This document shows, piece after piece, positions 27,939 through 36,414 of a DNA stretch of 64,000 nt (its first letter is position 1; every line of letters starts with the position of its first letter). Source of the DNA: Paenibacillus sp. MAEPY2 (GTDB taxonomy: Bacteria > Bacillota > Bacilli > Paenibacillales > Paenibacillaceae); the NCBI RefSeq assembly GCF_000499205.1, contig NZ_AWUK01000012.1:62001-126000 (forward strand). Direction: 5' to 3'. Position numbers and translations under genes: made by a program. Below the pieces are notes generated by a model. The model made no database searches and was not told where the DNA came from. It saw only the letters and a program-made list of their open reading frames with translations.

Positions 27939-29231
27939 TTGAAAAAAATGTGGGTATTGATGCTCGTAACTGTTCTGTTATTGTCTGCATGTTCTTCCGG
28001 TGGTGGAGGAAATACAGCAAGTGAAGGTGAAAAAACCGCCAATGAAATTACGATTTGGGCTTGGGACAAGGCGTTTAACGTAGCTGCAATGGAAGCAGCA
28101 AAAGAAGCATATCAGAAGGAAAATCCTGATCTGAAAATTAACATCGTTGAGTATGCTCAAGATGCTATTATTCAGAAGCTGAACACCGGCCTGAATTCTG
28201 GAACAAGCAGTGGTCTTCCTAACATTGTTCTGATTGAGGACTATCGGTCACAAAGCTTTTTGAGTGCATATCCTGATGCGTTTAAAGATATGTCCTCTAC
28301 AATTAAAGCTTCCGATTTCGCAGAGTACAAACTGGGACCTACGGCTTTTGATGGTAAACAGTACGGTGTTCCGTTTGACTCCGGTGTAACAGGTCTCTAC
28401 TACAGAACTGATCTGCTGGAGCAAGCAGGCTACAAAGCAGCTGACCTTCAGGACATCACATGGGATGATTACATCAAAATCGGTAAAGATGTAAAAGCCA
28501 AAACAGGCAAAGATCTCATCACACTTGATCCCAACGATTTGGGTCTGATCCGCATGATGATCCAATCCGCAGGTTCATGGTATTCCAAGGAAGATGGAAA
28601 AACACCTGATCTGGCTGGCAATGCAGCCCTGAAAGAAGCTTTTGTAACCTACAAAGCAATGATGGATGCAAACATCGTTAAGCTGAACTCAGACTGGAGC
28701 CAATTCGTGGCAGCATTCAACAACGGTGATGTAGCTACAATTCCTACAGGAAACTGGATTACACCATCTGTTCGTCAAGAAGCATCCCAATCCGGCAAAT
28801 GGGCGGTAGCACCGCTTCCTAAAATGGCTGGACAATCGAATTCTGTACATGCTTCCAACTTGGGTGGTAGCTCATGGTACGTCATGAACAATGTTGCTGG
28901 TGCAGACCAAGCTGCTGATTTCATGGGTAAAACATTCGGTTCTGACAAACAATTGTATCAAGATTTGCTGAACAACATTGGTGCGATCGGTACGTACAAA
29001 CCGGCAGCAGAAGGCGAAGCATTTGATAAAGCCGATGAGTTCTTCGGCGGACAAAAAGTATTTGCTGATTTTGCAAAATGGACACAAGAAATTCCTAGCG
29101 TAAACTACGGTATCAACACATATGCCATCGAGGACATTCTGGTTGTTGAAATGCAGAACTTCCTGAACGGTAAAGCGATTGATGACGTTCTAGCTGATGC
29201 ACAGAAACAAGCTGAAACACAATTACACTAA
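27939..29231 (+). CDS. Sugar ABC transporter substrate-binding lipoprotein
   Basis: The protein has 430 residues. The signal peptide ends in the lipobox LLSAC with the lipidated Cys18, followed by a Ser/Gly linker, so it is anchored outside the membrane. The rest is an extracellular solute-binding family 1 fold (ITIWAWDKAFNVAAMEAAKEA; later GVPFDSGVTGLYYRTDLLEQ and FNNGDVATIPTGNW). It delivers an oligosaccharide to the two permeases. The start is taken as TTG 27939, nine bases after AAGGGGAG; an earlier TTG at 27930 overlaps that site. No ATPase is encoded here, so a shared MsmX-type ATPase is likely. Confidence 0.92.
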   Translation: MKKMWVLMLVTVLLLSACSSGGGGNTASEGEKTANEITIWAWDKAFNVAAMEAAKEAYQKENPDLKINIVEYAQDAIIQKLNTGLNSGTSSGLPNIVLIEDYRSQSFLSAYPDAFKDMSSTIKASDFAEYKLGPTAFDGKQYGVPFDSGVTGLYYRTDLLEQAGYKAADLQDITWDDYIKIGKDVKAKTGKDLITLDPNDLGLIRMMIQSAGSWYSKEDGKTPDLAGNAALKEAFVTYKAMMDANIVKLNSDWSQFVAAFNNGDVATIPTGNWITPSVRQEASQSGKWAVAPLPKMAGQSNSVHASNLGGSSWYVMNNVAGADQAADFMGKTFGSDKQLYQDLLNNIGAIGTYKPAAEGEAFDKADEFFGGQKVFADFAKWTQEIPSVNYGINTYAIEDILVVEMQNFLNGKAIDDVLADAQKQAETQLH

Positions 29232-29249
29232 GATGATCCACGGTAACTT

Positions 29250-29338
29250 ATAGAACCCAAGGAAGCATCGGAGCCGTTCCACTGTCTGGCGCAAGCAATA
29301 GCCGACCCGGACATGGTGGAAGGCTCCCTGGGTTCTAT
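29250..29338 (+). other. Large stem-loop between binding protein and permease genes
   Basis: ATAGAACCCA (29250-29259) pairs perfectly with TGGGTTCTAT (29329-29338). Inside, GGAGCC-G-TTCCAC (29270-29282) pairs with GTGGAAGGCTCC (29316-29327) with one bulged base. There is no T run. Such stems often protect the upstream binding protein mRNA and lower permease expression. Confidence 0.75.
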
Positions 29339-29370
29339 CTATGTTGCACGGGAGAGAGAGGAGCCATACT

Positions 29371-30267
29371 GTGAAAGCCATGAATACAGGAGACAGTCTC
29401 CAAAAGAAAAATAATTTGACTGGATGGGCTTTTATTTCGCTCGCTGTTATCGGGATCGTTGCATTTTACTTCTATCCGATGCTGCAAGCGCTGCTCTTAT
29501 CGTTCAAGTCTGGTGTAGGAGCCAATCTTGAATTTACGGGCCTTGATAATTATAAACGATTATTTAGTGACACCACGTTCCGCACTGCTGTTTCCAATAC
29601 ATTTCTGTACTTGATCATTCAAGTGCCTGTCATGATTATTCTCGGTTTGTTTATTTCCGTTTTGTTGAATGACAGTACGTTGCGCTTCCGCAGCTTTTTC
29701 CGTACTGCCATCTTTCTGCCGTGTGTAACCTCGCTGGTTGCTTACTCGGTTGTATTCAAATATCTGTTCTCTTCTGACGGAATGGTGAACCAATTCCTGA
29801 TGAATCTGCACGTGATTGCTGAACCGATTCAATGGATCACTGACCCGTTCTGGGCTAAAATTACGATTATAATCGCTGTTACTTGGCGTTGGACCGGATA
29901 TAACATGATTTTCTATCTGTCATCCCTTCAGAACATTGATCAGTCGATCTATGAAGCTGCACGGATTGATGGCGCGAATGCTTTCACGCAATTTTTCAAA
30001 ATTACCGTTCCATTGCTCAAACCGATTATCCTGTTCACCTCCATTACATCGACGATTGGTACATTGCAAATTTTCGATGAAATTATGAACATCACCAAAG
30101 GTGGCCCGGGTAACGCGACGATGTCCATCTCCCAGTACATCTATAACCTTTCGTTCAAATATTCACCGGACTTCGGATATGCGGCAACCGTTTCGTATTC
30201 CATCGTGCTGATGATTATCGTATTGTCCATTATCCAGTTCAAAGTGGCAGGTGAGAGAAATGGCTAA
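29371..30267 (+). CDS. Sugar ABC transporter permease, MalF/UgpA-like
   Basis: The protein has 298 residues with about six membrane helices. The cytoplasmic EAA loop reads YEAARIDGANAFTQFFKITVP, which contacts the ATPase. The start is GTG 29371 after GAGAGAGGAG; in-frame ATG 29341 overlaps the end of the intergenic stem. Its stop overlaps the next permease by eight bases. Confidence 0.92.
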   Translation: MKAMNTGDSLQKKNNLTGWAFISLAVIGIVAFYFYPMLQALLLSFKSGVGANLEFTGLDNYKRLFSDTTFRTAVSNTFLYLIIQVPVMIILGLFISVLLNDSTLRFRSFFRTAIFLPCVTSLVAYSVVFKYLFSSDGMVNQFLMNLHVIAEPIQWITDPFWAKITIIIAVTWRWTGYNMIFYLSSLQNIDQSIYEAARIDGANAFTQFFKITVPLLKPIILFTSITSTIGTLQIFDEIMNITKGGPGNATMSISQYIYNLSFKYSPDFGYAATVSYSIVLMIIVLSIIQFKVAGERNG

Positions 30268-31090
30268 AGCAAAAGCGAAACGTATATTCACGTATGTCTT
30301 CTTGTCCATCGTTGCATTTGTGTCCATCTTCCCGTTCTTCTGGATGCTCGTCAGTTCGACAAACGCTTCTGTAGATGTCACCAAAGGCAGATTGCTTCCC
30401 GGCTCATTTTTCCTTGATAACTTCAACAAATTGCTGGAGCAGACGAACCTGGTACAGGCTCTGGGGAATTCGGCGATCGTTTCAGTCATTTCCACACTCT
30501 TGGCACTGTTGATCGGTTCTCTTGCTGGTTATGGATTCGAAGTGTACCGGACGAAATCACGGGATATCGTATTTAACATTCTGTTGCTGTCCATGATGAT
30601 TCCGTTCGCAGCGCTGATGGTTCCTTTATACCGAATGTTTGCTACGATTTCCGGATTTGCACCGTTTATTGGAATCAATACGATGGCTGCCGTTATTCTG
30701 CCAACCATCACAACAGCGTTCCTGATCTTCTTCTTCCGTCAGAACACCAAAATGTTCCCGAAAGAGATGCTTGAAGCAGGCCGGATTGATGGTTTGAGCG
30801 AAATTGGAATCTTCCTGAAGATCTACATGCCAACGATGAAAACAACATATGCAGCCGCTGCGATCATCACATTCATGAGCAGCTGGAATAACTACCTGTG
30901 GCCTCTCGTGGTGCTGCAAACGCCAGACCAACAGACGATTCCGCTGTTAATCTCGAACCTCGGTTCCAGTTATTCACCGGATTATGGTGTTATCATGACC
31001 GCCATCGTCATCGCGACATTACCGACAGCGCTTGTATTCTTCATTATGCAAAAACACTTTGTCGCGGGTATGGTAGGTTCCGTCAAGTAA
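30260..31090 (+). CDS. Sugar ABC transporter permease, MalG/UgpE-like
   Basis: The protein has 276 residues with six membrane helices. The EAA loop reads LEAGRIDGLSEIGIFLKIYMP. The start ATG 30260 lies inside the previous gene with AGGTGAG upstream, so translation is coupled. With the partner permease it should form the channel of a CUT1-type importer. Confidence 0.92.
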   Translation: MAKAKAKRIFTYVFLSIVAFVSIFPFFWMLVSSTNASVDVTKGRLLPGSFFLDNFNKLLEQTNLVQALGNSAIVSVISTLLALLIGSLAGYGFEVYRTKSRDIVFNILLLSMMIPFAALMVPLYRMFATISGFAPFIGINTMAAVILPTITTAFLIFFFRQNTKMFPKEMLEAGRIDGLSEIGIFLKIYMPTMKTTYAAAAIITFMSSWNNYLWPLVVLQTPDQQTIPLLISNLGSSYSPDYGVIMTAIVIATLPTALVFFIMQKHFVAGMVGSVK

Positions 31091-31273
31091 TTTCAAGTAA
31101 TGCATCTTTTTAAAAGCGTCTGAATGGACGTCAATGCAGAAAAGAGAGGAGAGGACGCTTGAAATGGCGTGCCTCTGTCTTTCTGTTTGTTTCTGTTTGT
31201 TTCGTAAAAGGAAAATAAGGATTTGCACTGAATAAGTAATAAATATATTTGTTTCAAGAGGAGAGGGAGCCGA

Positions 31274-34200
31274 ATGAAAGCAACACATGCAGATATCAAC
31301 TGGCTGGGCGATGTGAGCGTATTTGAAGTAAACCGCCTCAACGCATACTCGGATCATCGTTATTACCGCACGATGGAAGAAGCGAAAGCATCCGGTGCAA
31401 TGGCTATGCGCTACGACCTTAACGGAACATGGAAATTTAATTACGCCATCCGTCCGGATTGCCGTCCCGAAGCTTTTTACAAGCAGGACTTCTCCAGTGA
31501 CGGTTGGGATGATATTGAAGTGCCGGGGCATATTCAGCTCCAAGGGTACGGTCAGATTCAATATGTAAATACGCAATACCCTTGGGATGGGTTAAACGAT
31601 CTGCGTCCACCTGCATTACCTCAGGACCAGAATCCGGTAGGTAGTTATATTCGCACATTCCATTTACCTACAGACTGGCAGAACAGTCCGGTATACATTT
31701 CGTTTCAGGGTGTGGAATCTGCATTCTATGTATGGCTCAACGGACAATTTGTCGGGTATGGAGAAGACAGCTTCACGCCATCCGATTTTGATCTGACCCC
31801 CTTCCTTCAGGACGGAGAGAATAAACTGGCTGTGGAAGTGTATCAACGCAGCACAGGCAGCTGGCTGGAAGATCAGGACTTCTGGCGGTTCTCCGGCATT
31901 TTCAGAGATGTGTATCTGTATACTGTACCGGCTGCGCATATTCGGGATGTGCGGGTTGTAACGGATCTGGACAAGTCTTATACCAATGGTACGCTAAACG
32001 TTGATCTTAAGCTTGAAGGGAAAGCCGCTGCGGGGGCAAAAGTGGAGGCTGAACTACGGGATGCTGAAGGCAACACGGTGAAAACGTTTGGTGGTATTGA
32101 AGTTACCAATGGTCTAGCGAGTCTTCGTGAGGAGATTGGCAAAGTAAATCTGTGGAGCGCGGAACTTCCTTATTTATATCGATTGTACATTCGTGTATAT
32201 GATGCAGCTGGTGAGTTGGTGGAGGTTGTGCCTCAGTCCGTTGGTTTCCGGACATTTGAAATGATTGATAAAGTGATGCACATCAATGGTAAACGTATTG
32301 TTTTCAAAGGGGTAAACCGTCATGAGTTCAATCCGCGCCGTGGACGCGCTGTAACCAAAGAAGACATGTTATGGGATGTTCGTACAATCAAACAAAATAA
32401 TATGAACGCTGTTCGTACATCTCACTATCCAAACCAAAGCCTGTGGTATGAACTGTGTGACGAATACGGATTGTATGTAATAGATGAAATGAACCTGGAG
32501 ACACATGGTTCGTGGCAGAAGCTCGGTGCAGTTGAGCCTTCATGGGTTATTCCTGGTGATAAACCGGAATGGCATGACATCGTTATGGATCGTGCAGTGT
32601 CGATGGTAGAGCGGGATAAAAATCATCCGTCCATTCTCATCTGGTCTTGTGGTAACGAGTCCCATGGTGGTGAAGTCATTTATAAAGTGTCTCAATACTT
32701 TAAAACAGCAGATCCGACTCGTCTCGTTCACTATGAAGGAGTCTTCCACGACCGTCGCTTTAACGAGACGAGTGACATGGAATCGCGCATGTATGCCAAA
32801 CCGGCGGACATTGAGGAATTCCTTAACGCTAATCCGGAAAAACCTTATATCAGCTGTGAGTATATGCATGCCATGGGTAACTCCATTGGCGGTATGCATA
32901 AGTATACGGAACTGGAAGATAAATATCCGATGTACCAAGGCGGCTTCATTTGGGATTACATTGATCAGGCTATCTACAAAAAAGATCGTTACGGCAAGGA
33001 ATTCCTAGCTTATGGTGGAGATTTCGGCGATCGTCCTTCGGACTATTCGTTCTGTGGCGACGGGATTGTGTACGCAGACCGTAAAGTGTCTGCCAAGATG
33101 CAGGAAGTGAAATTCCTGTACCAAAACATCAAGCTGTTCACCGATCGGGAAGGTGTGAAAATCGTTAACGGTAATTTGTTTGCGGACACGTCTGAATTCG
33201 AACTGGTATACAGTCTGGAGCATGAAGGTCACAAAGTGCTGCACGGAAAACTGGACGTTAACGTAGGCCCACAAAGCGAAACTATTGTGAAGCTTCCACT
33301 TAATCTGGAATCTCTTGCTGGTGGGGAATATGCAGTGAATGTCGCGTTTGTCTTAAAAGCGGCTACGCTGTGGGCGGAAAAAGGCGAAGAAGTTGCCTTT
33401 GGACAGTTTATATTTACTCAGGGCAAGTCGGAAACTGCGGTGTCGGATCTGAATCTGACAAATGAAATTCAGGTAGTAGAAGGGGACGTTAATATCGGGG
33501 TAAGGGTTGGGCAAACCCATGTCCTGTTCTCCAAAGCTTTCGGTACAATGGTATCTCTGAAGCTGTCAGGCCGCGAGACGATTGCTCAGCCTCCAGTGCC
33601 GTTGTTCTGGCGTGCGACCACCGATAATGATAAGGGTACTGCCATGGGCTTCGAGCTTGGGGCTTGGTATGCTGCAAGTCTGCTGCCTAGATGTGTGAAT
33701 TGGAAAGCAGAACAAAACCCGAGTCACTATCGGATCGAATTCGCGTACAAGCTTAATATTTCCACAGATGTACAAGTAAAAGTGGCGTATACGGTGCTTA
33801 CAGATGGTAGTGTACATGTGCATAATACGTATAAAGGAACGGCAGGTTTGCCAGATCTTCCGATTCACGCCCTTTCCTTCAAGACTTCGCCGGACTATGA
33901 AAACGTAGAATGGCTGGCGATGGGACCGGAAGAAAACTATGTGGACCGTGCATTTGGCGCACGACTGGGTATCCATAACAGCAAGGTAGCTGATACCGTC
34001 GCGCCATATCTTGTACCACAGGAGTCGGGCAACCGCACGGGTGTACGTTGGGCGAAATTGACCGACAACGCGGGACGTGGCTTCAAAATTGAATCTTCTG
34101 CAGCTCCAGTTGAGCTGAATGTGTCTCCATATACGGCATTTGAGCTTGAGAATGCACAACATTCGTATGAGCTACCTCCGGTGCATTATACGGTTGTAAC

Positions 34201-34321
34201 GGTAGCCGGCAAACAAATGGGCGTAGGGGGCGACGATAGCTGGGGTGCACCGGTTCATCCGGAATACCGCATCGCTTCGGACAGCGAGCTGCAATTTGAA
34301 TTTGTCATTCGTGCGCTGTAA
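31274..34321 (+). CDS. GH2 beta-galactosidase (LacZ type)
   Basis: The protein has 1015 residues, the size of LacZ. Domain order is GH2 sugar-binding (about 45-220), immunoglobulin-like, TIM barrel (about 330-620), then C-terminal beta-galactosidase small chain. The acid/base is Glu462 in WSCGNESHGG and the nucleophile Glu529 in YISCEYMHAMGNS. It splits beta-galactosides in the cytoplasm. It follows the importer genes by 183 bases in the same direction, which suggests that the transporter carries a beta-galactoside. A GAGGAGAGGGAG site precedes the ATG. Confidence 0.95.
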   Translation: MKATHADINWLGDVSVFEVNRLNAYSDHRYYRTMEEAKASGAMAMRYDLNGTWKFNYAIRPDCRPEAFYKQDFSSDGWDDIEVPGHIQLQGYGQIQYVNTQYPWDGLNDLRPPALPQDQNPVGSYIRTFHLPTDWQNSPVYISFQGVESAFYVWLNGQFVGYGEDSFTPSDFDLTPFLQDGENKLAVEVYQRSTGSWLEDQDFWRFSGIFRDVYLYTVPAAHIRDVRVVTDLDKSYTNGTLNVDLKLEGKAAAGAKVEAELRDAEGNTVKTFGGIEVTNGLASLREEIGKVNLWSAELPYLYRLYIRVYDAAGELVEVVPQSVGFRTFEMIDKVMHINGKRIVFKGVNRHEFNPRRGRAVTKEDMLWDVRTIKQNNMNAVRTSHYPNQSLWYELCDEYGLYVIDEMNLETHGSWQKLGAVEPSWVIPGDKPEWHDIVMDRAVSMVERDKNHPSILIWSCGNESHGGEVIYKVSQYFKTADPTRLVHYEGVFHDRRFNETSDMESRMYAKPADIEEFLNANPEKPYISCEYMHAMGNSIGGMHKYTELEDKYPMYQGGFIWDYIDQAIYKKDRYGKEFLAYGGDFGDRPSDYSFCGDGIVYADRKVSAKMQEVKFLYQNIKLFTDREGVKIVNGNLFADTSEFELVYSLEHEGHKVLHGKLDVNVGPQSETIVKLPLNLESLAGGEYAVNVAFVLKAATLWAEKGEEVAFGQFIFTQGKSETAVSDLNLTNEIQVVEGDVNIGVRVGQTHVLFSKAFGTMVSLKLSGRETIAQPPVPLFWRATTDNDKGTAMGFELGAWYAASLLPRCVNWKAEQNPSHYRIEFAYKLNISTDVQVKVAYTVLTDGSVHVHNTYKGTAGLPDLPIHALSFKTSPDYENVEWLAMGPEENYVDRAFGARLGIHNSKVADTVAPYLVPQESGNRTGVRWAKLTDNAGRGFKIESSAAPVELNVSPYTAFELENAQHSYELPPVHYTVVTVAGKQMGVGGDDSWGAPVHPEYRIASDSELQFEFVIRAL

Positions 34322-34350
34322 TAGGGCTATATAAGATGTAGCTAAAGGAC

Positions 34351-34382
34351 AGAGGTCTCTGCAAGTTGGGGGCCTCTTTTTA
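34351..34382 (+). terminator. Terminator after the GH2 gene
   Basis: AGAGG-T-CTC (from 34351) pairs with GGG-CCTCT (to 34377) and is followed by TTTTTAT. It closes the ABC importer / GH2 operon. Confidence 0.65.
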
Positions 34383-34465
34383 TTTCTTATGAGCTGATGG
34401 ACAATGAAACCGCTACCTTACTTGTCTCGTACTGTACTGGACATGGATAGAAGGAGGGGCTTATT

Positions 34466-34771
34466 TTGAGTAGAAAAGCAAAGACAGGTGTATGGGTAAC
34501 GATACTCGTCATATTAGGCATCATCGTGGGATGCTTCATCTGGTATTTCAACACGGCTTCAGGTGAACGTGCGCTGAAAACGATGCGGTCCAATAACTCC
34601 GGCGGTCTGGAACGCGTGGTTAAAGTCTACAGTGACTCGGGAGAGTTGATTCATACGTATGAAGGTAAGATTGATTTGCAGGATACAGAGTATGGGAATA
34701 AGGTACTTTTTGATCTGGATGGCAAGCGGATTGTGATCTATAACGCGACCGTGATAAGTGAAGAAAAGTAA
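34466..34771 (+). CDS. Small membrane-anchored protein of unknown function
   Basis: The protein has 101 residues. A single transmembrane segment (about residues 9-27, VWVTILVILGIIVGCFIWYF) is followed by a mostly beta region with VYSDSGELIHTYEGKID and GKRIVIYNATVI. The strand pattern resembles DUF5052-like proteins of Firmicutes, recalled from memory. The start is TTG 34466 after AAGGAGGGG. It may be the first of a pair with the next small membrane protein. Function is unknown. Confidence 0.65.
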   Translation: MSRKAKTGVWVTILVILGIIVGCFIWYFNTASGERALKTMRSNNSGGLERVVKVYSDSGELIHTYEGKIDLQDTEYGNKVLFDLDGKRIVIYNATVISEEK

Positions 34772-34874
34772 ATGGGGGGCGGTGTGGAGAGTTTAGACAC
34801 GAGTATTCCGATGACACTCTTTCGCTCATCTGGTAAAATTAAGGAAATGAAGTTGAGTGAAGGAGGAGCAGATC

Positions 34875-35156
34875 TTGGGCAATGCTGCTTTGATCGTTTT
34901 CTTTGGCATTATAGGAATGGTGGTTTTTTATAGTTTGGTTGCCTATTTCTTAATACGGATCATTTCTAAAAAGGCATTCAAGCGTAATCTGGACAGATTT
35001 CAGATTATACAGATCATAAGCCTGTTGGCGATTGTCTTTATTGTTATTCAATCTGTCAGATACCAGTCATGGAATATGGCCTTTCCTGCATTGGGATTAA
35101 TGATTCCACTGTTAAGTTTGAATTTATCCATTCGTAACAAAAAGAGAAGCAACTAA
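34875..35156 (+). CDS. Small three-helix membrane protein of unknown function
   Basis: The protein has 93 residues with three hydrophobic segments (about 5-27, 44-58 and 68-84) and basic loops (KKAFKRN, RNKKRSN), consistent with an integral membrane protein. The start is TTG 34875 after AAGGAGGAG; an in-frame GTG at 34857 would overlap that site. No family is recognised. A terminator-like unit follows at 35221. Confidence 0.6.
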   Translation: MGNAALIVFFGIIGMVVFYSLVAYFLIRIISKKAFKRNLDRFQIIQIISLLAIVFIVIQSVRYQSWNMAFPALGLMIPLLSLNLSIRNKKRSN

Positions 35157-35220
35157 GTTGGGCTGAGTGGTAAAAGTAGCAGTTTTAGGATTTTTCACTC
35201 CTGTTAGATTGCATTGAAAC

Positions 35221-35270
35221 ACAAAAAGAAGCCCTCTTCTGAGAGTTTCTTTTTTTACGGGAGAGGAAAA
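35221..35270 (+). repeat. Terminator-like repeat unit A
   Basis: AAAGAAGCCCTC, loop TTCT, then GAGAGTTTCTTT and a T run form a terminator for the small membrane gene. About 50 bases are nearly the same as 37051-37100, including the trailing GGGAGAGGA. Confidence 0.75.
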
Positions 35271-35348
35271 AAGGTTAATCTTTGGTCATTTTCTCAGTTA
35301 TAAAATGTAAGTTAGGCCCTGCGTAAAATAATAGGTCAGTGGGAAGAT

Positions 35349-35939
35349 ATGGATAAATATGATGTGAAAATGTATGATACTACTATTATTAATTTACCTC
35401 AGCCGATAACTGCTCAAGGTTGGAGACTGATGGCAAATTCAAACGTAATATTTGAATGGGCAGTCATTGAGGTAGATCTTGGAATTCAAGATAGTACAAC
35501 ACCTATAGAACCTGAGCAGCCTTCACAACCTGGACAACCAGCTGGAAAGCACGCTTTTCTTGTTGTGACGATGACAACTGGCTTGGTAAAAGAATACGAT
35601 CTTCCAATGAGTGATGTGAATGCGTTCCTAAATTGGTACGATGCTCGTGATGCAGGAACTGGCCCAGCTAGATTCGCCATCAATAAATGTAGCAATTACA
35701 AAGGACCATTTAGTAAGCATACAGATTACGTGAAATTCGATAAGATTTTAACGTTTGAAGTAAGTGAGTATACAACCAATACGCACAAGCAATCAACAAA
35801 AACACTCCACCAATCAGACTTCCATTCAATACGGCCGACCAGTTGTAACGTTCTCCTTCTCCTCGTGACCCTTCAACTAATCCTATGGCAACAAAAGCGA
35901 CTCCGAGTATTATTCCTACCCATGCGAGCATGCCAATAA
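35349..35939 (+). pseudogene. Truncated secreted/structural-type protein fragment with spurious tail
   Basis: The frame encodes 196 residues, but only the first 145 or so look real: an N-terminal segment (INLPQPITAQGWRLMAN), a Pro/Gln-rich linker, and a compact domain from KHAFLVV through VKEYDLPMSDVNAFLNWYD and ARDAGTGPARFAINK to FDKILTFEVSEY. The frame is open upstream of the ATG back to a stop about 36 bases before, and no good ribosome binding site is seen, so the N terminus also looks cut. From about 35775 on, the frame is antisense to a minus-strand gene. It is best read as a gene remnant joined to foreign DNA. Confidence 0.6.
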
Positions 35940-35952
35940 CGCCTTCCATCAT
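35710..35952 (-). CDS. Small membrane protein, probably with altered C terminus
   Basis: The protein has 80 residues from the ATG at 35952, with AGGAGG seven bases upstream. Two hydrophobic helices (about 5-23 and 43-62, the second ending LLIACAYWLY) flank a charged loop, EGSRGEGERYN. The last 20 or so residues are encoded by the opposite strand of the truncated plus-strand gene, so the native C terminus was probably lost at the same junction near 35775. It overlaps only the spurious tail of the plus-strand frame. Function is unknown. Confidence 0.6.
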   Translation of the reverse strand: MMEGVIGMLAWVGIILGVAFVAIGLVEGSRGEGERYNWSAVLNGSLIGGVFLLIACAYWLYTHLLQTLKSYRISRNLYAY

Positions 35953-36068
35953 ACAAAAACCTCCTGACACCCAATCCGGTCCGAACAATTCACTCAGACA
36001 GGTTTAAAATCTAAGCCCACCTCTCCCATAACCTTAGAACATGCACCGTGTTCGCTGGTTGGTCCGCC

Positions 36069-36203
36069 CTAGTCAATGATGTGTTCCCGATCCTCTAAAA
36101 CGTGCAACACCGCTACCCTTTCTTGTAAATCAAAATCATCCTTCAGTACCCTGTATGTATAATTCTCGATAGTATTTCTACGGTAGTTATTTCGAATAAA
36201 AAA
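36069..36203 (-). pseudogene. C-terminal remnant of an unknown gene
   Basis: On the minus strand a frame without start codon runs 46 codons to a stop at 36069. It contains YRVLKDDFDLQERVAVLHV followed by LEDREHIID, which looks protein-like. Its 5' end runs into the terminator stem of the upstream RNA, so it may be a cut gene. Chance cannot be excluded for a frame this short. Confidence 0.35.
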
Positions 36204-36224
36204 CTCCTGCTACTTAAGCAGGAG
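36198..36224 (-). terminator. Strong intrinsic terminator, minus strand
   Basis: CTCCTGCT (36204-36211) and AGCAGGAG (36217-36224) form a perfect 8-base stem with a five-base loop. Read on the minus strand it is followed by six T (36203-36198). It ends the putative RNA at 36198-36372. Confidence 0.85.
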
Positions 36225-36372
36225 CGTCAATATCCTCAGTAGCTTTTCCGGGCTTTCTAGGGTAATCGCTAATTCGGATCAGATTTTCATCTCGACTCTC
36301 CCTTTTCAAAGGCGGACTCTTAAGTACCTTAGAGCATTCTCGGGCAACCTCACAGAACAGTGAGTTGGTGGT
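36198..36372 (-). ncRNA. Candidate structured RNA or riboswitch-like leader, family unknown
   Basis: About 175 bases on the minus strand are bounded by an extended -10 box, TGATATACT (36387-36379), and the terminator at 36198-36224. In between are several hairpins: 36345-36367 (CAACCTCAC with GTGAGTTG, one bulge), 36317-36334 (CTCTTAAG with CTTAGAG), 36301-36312, and AGAT-GAAA-ATCT (36292-36281) with a GNRA loop. No open frame of note lies in it. It could be a small RNA or a leader that controls the membrane gene starting at 35952. A faint likeness to lysine riboswitch elements was noticed but is not convincing. Confidence 0.5.
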
Positions 36373-36378
36373 GAGATG

Positions 36379-36387
36379 AGTATATCA
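36379..36387 (-). promoter_or_regulatory. Extended -10 promoter for the candidate RNA
   Basis: On the minus strand TGATATACT fits the TGnTATAAT extended -10. No good -35 lies 17 bases upstream, which is usual for extended -10 promoters. The start would be near 36372. Confidence 0.45.
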
Positions 36388-36414
36388 CAGCTTTTTGAAC
36401 AGGTATATTTTTGA

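Noticed and set aside
31160-31210. TTTCTGTTTG direct repeats before the GH2 gene as a regulatory repeat
   Set aside because: Two short T-rich copies only; too simple to distinguish from low-complexity sequence.
35780-35939. C-terminal 50 residues of the plus-strand frame as a hydrophobic domain
   Set aside because: This stretch is antisense to a minus-strand gene with a good ribosome binding site and clear membrane helices; it is readthrough past a junction.
36205-36372. Lysine riboswitch
   Set aside because: Only short pieces (GAGGTTGC near the 5' end, AGCTAC near the 3' end) resemble the family; the expected core and stem order is not clear. Left as unassigned.
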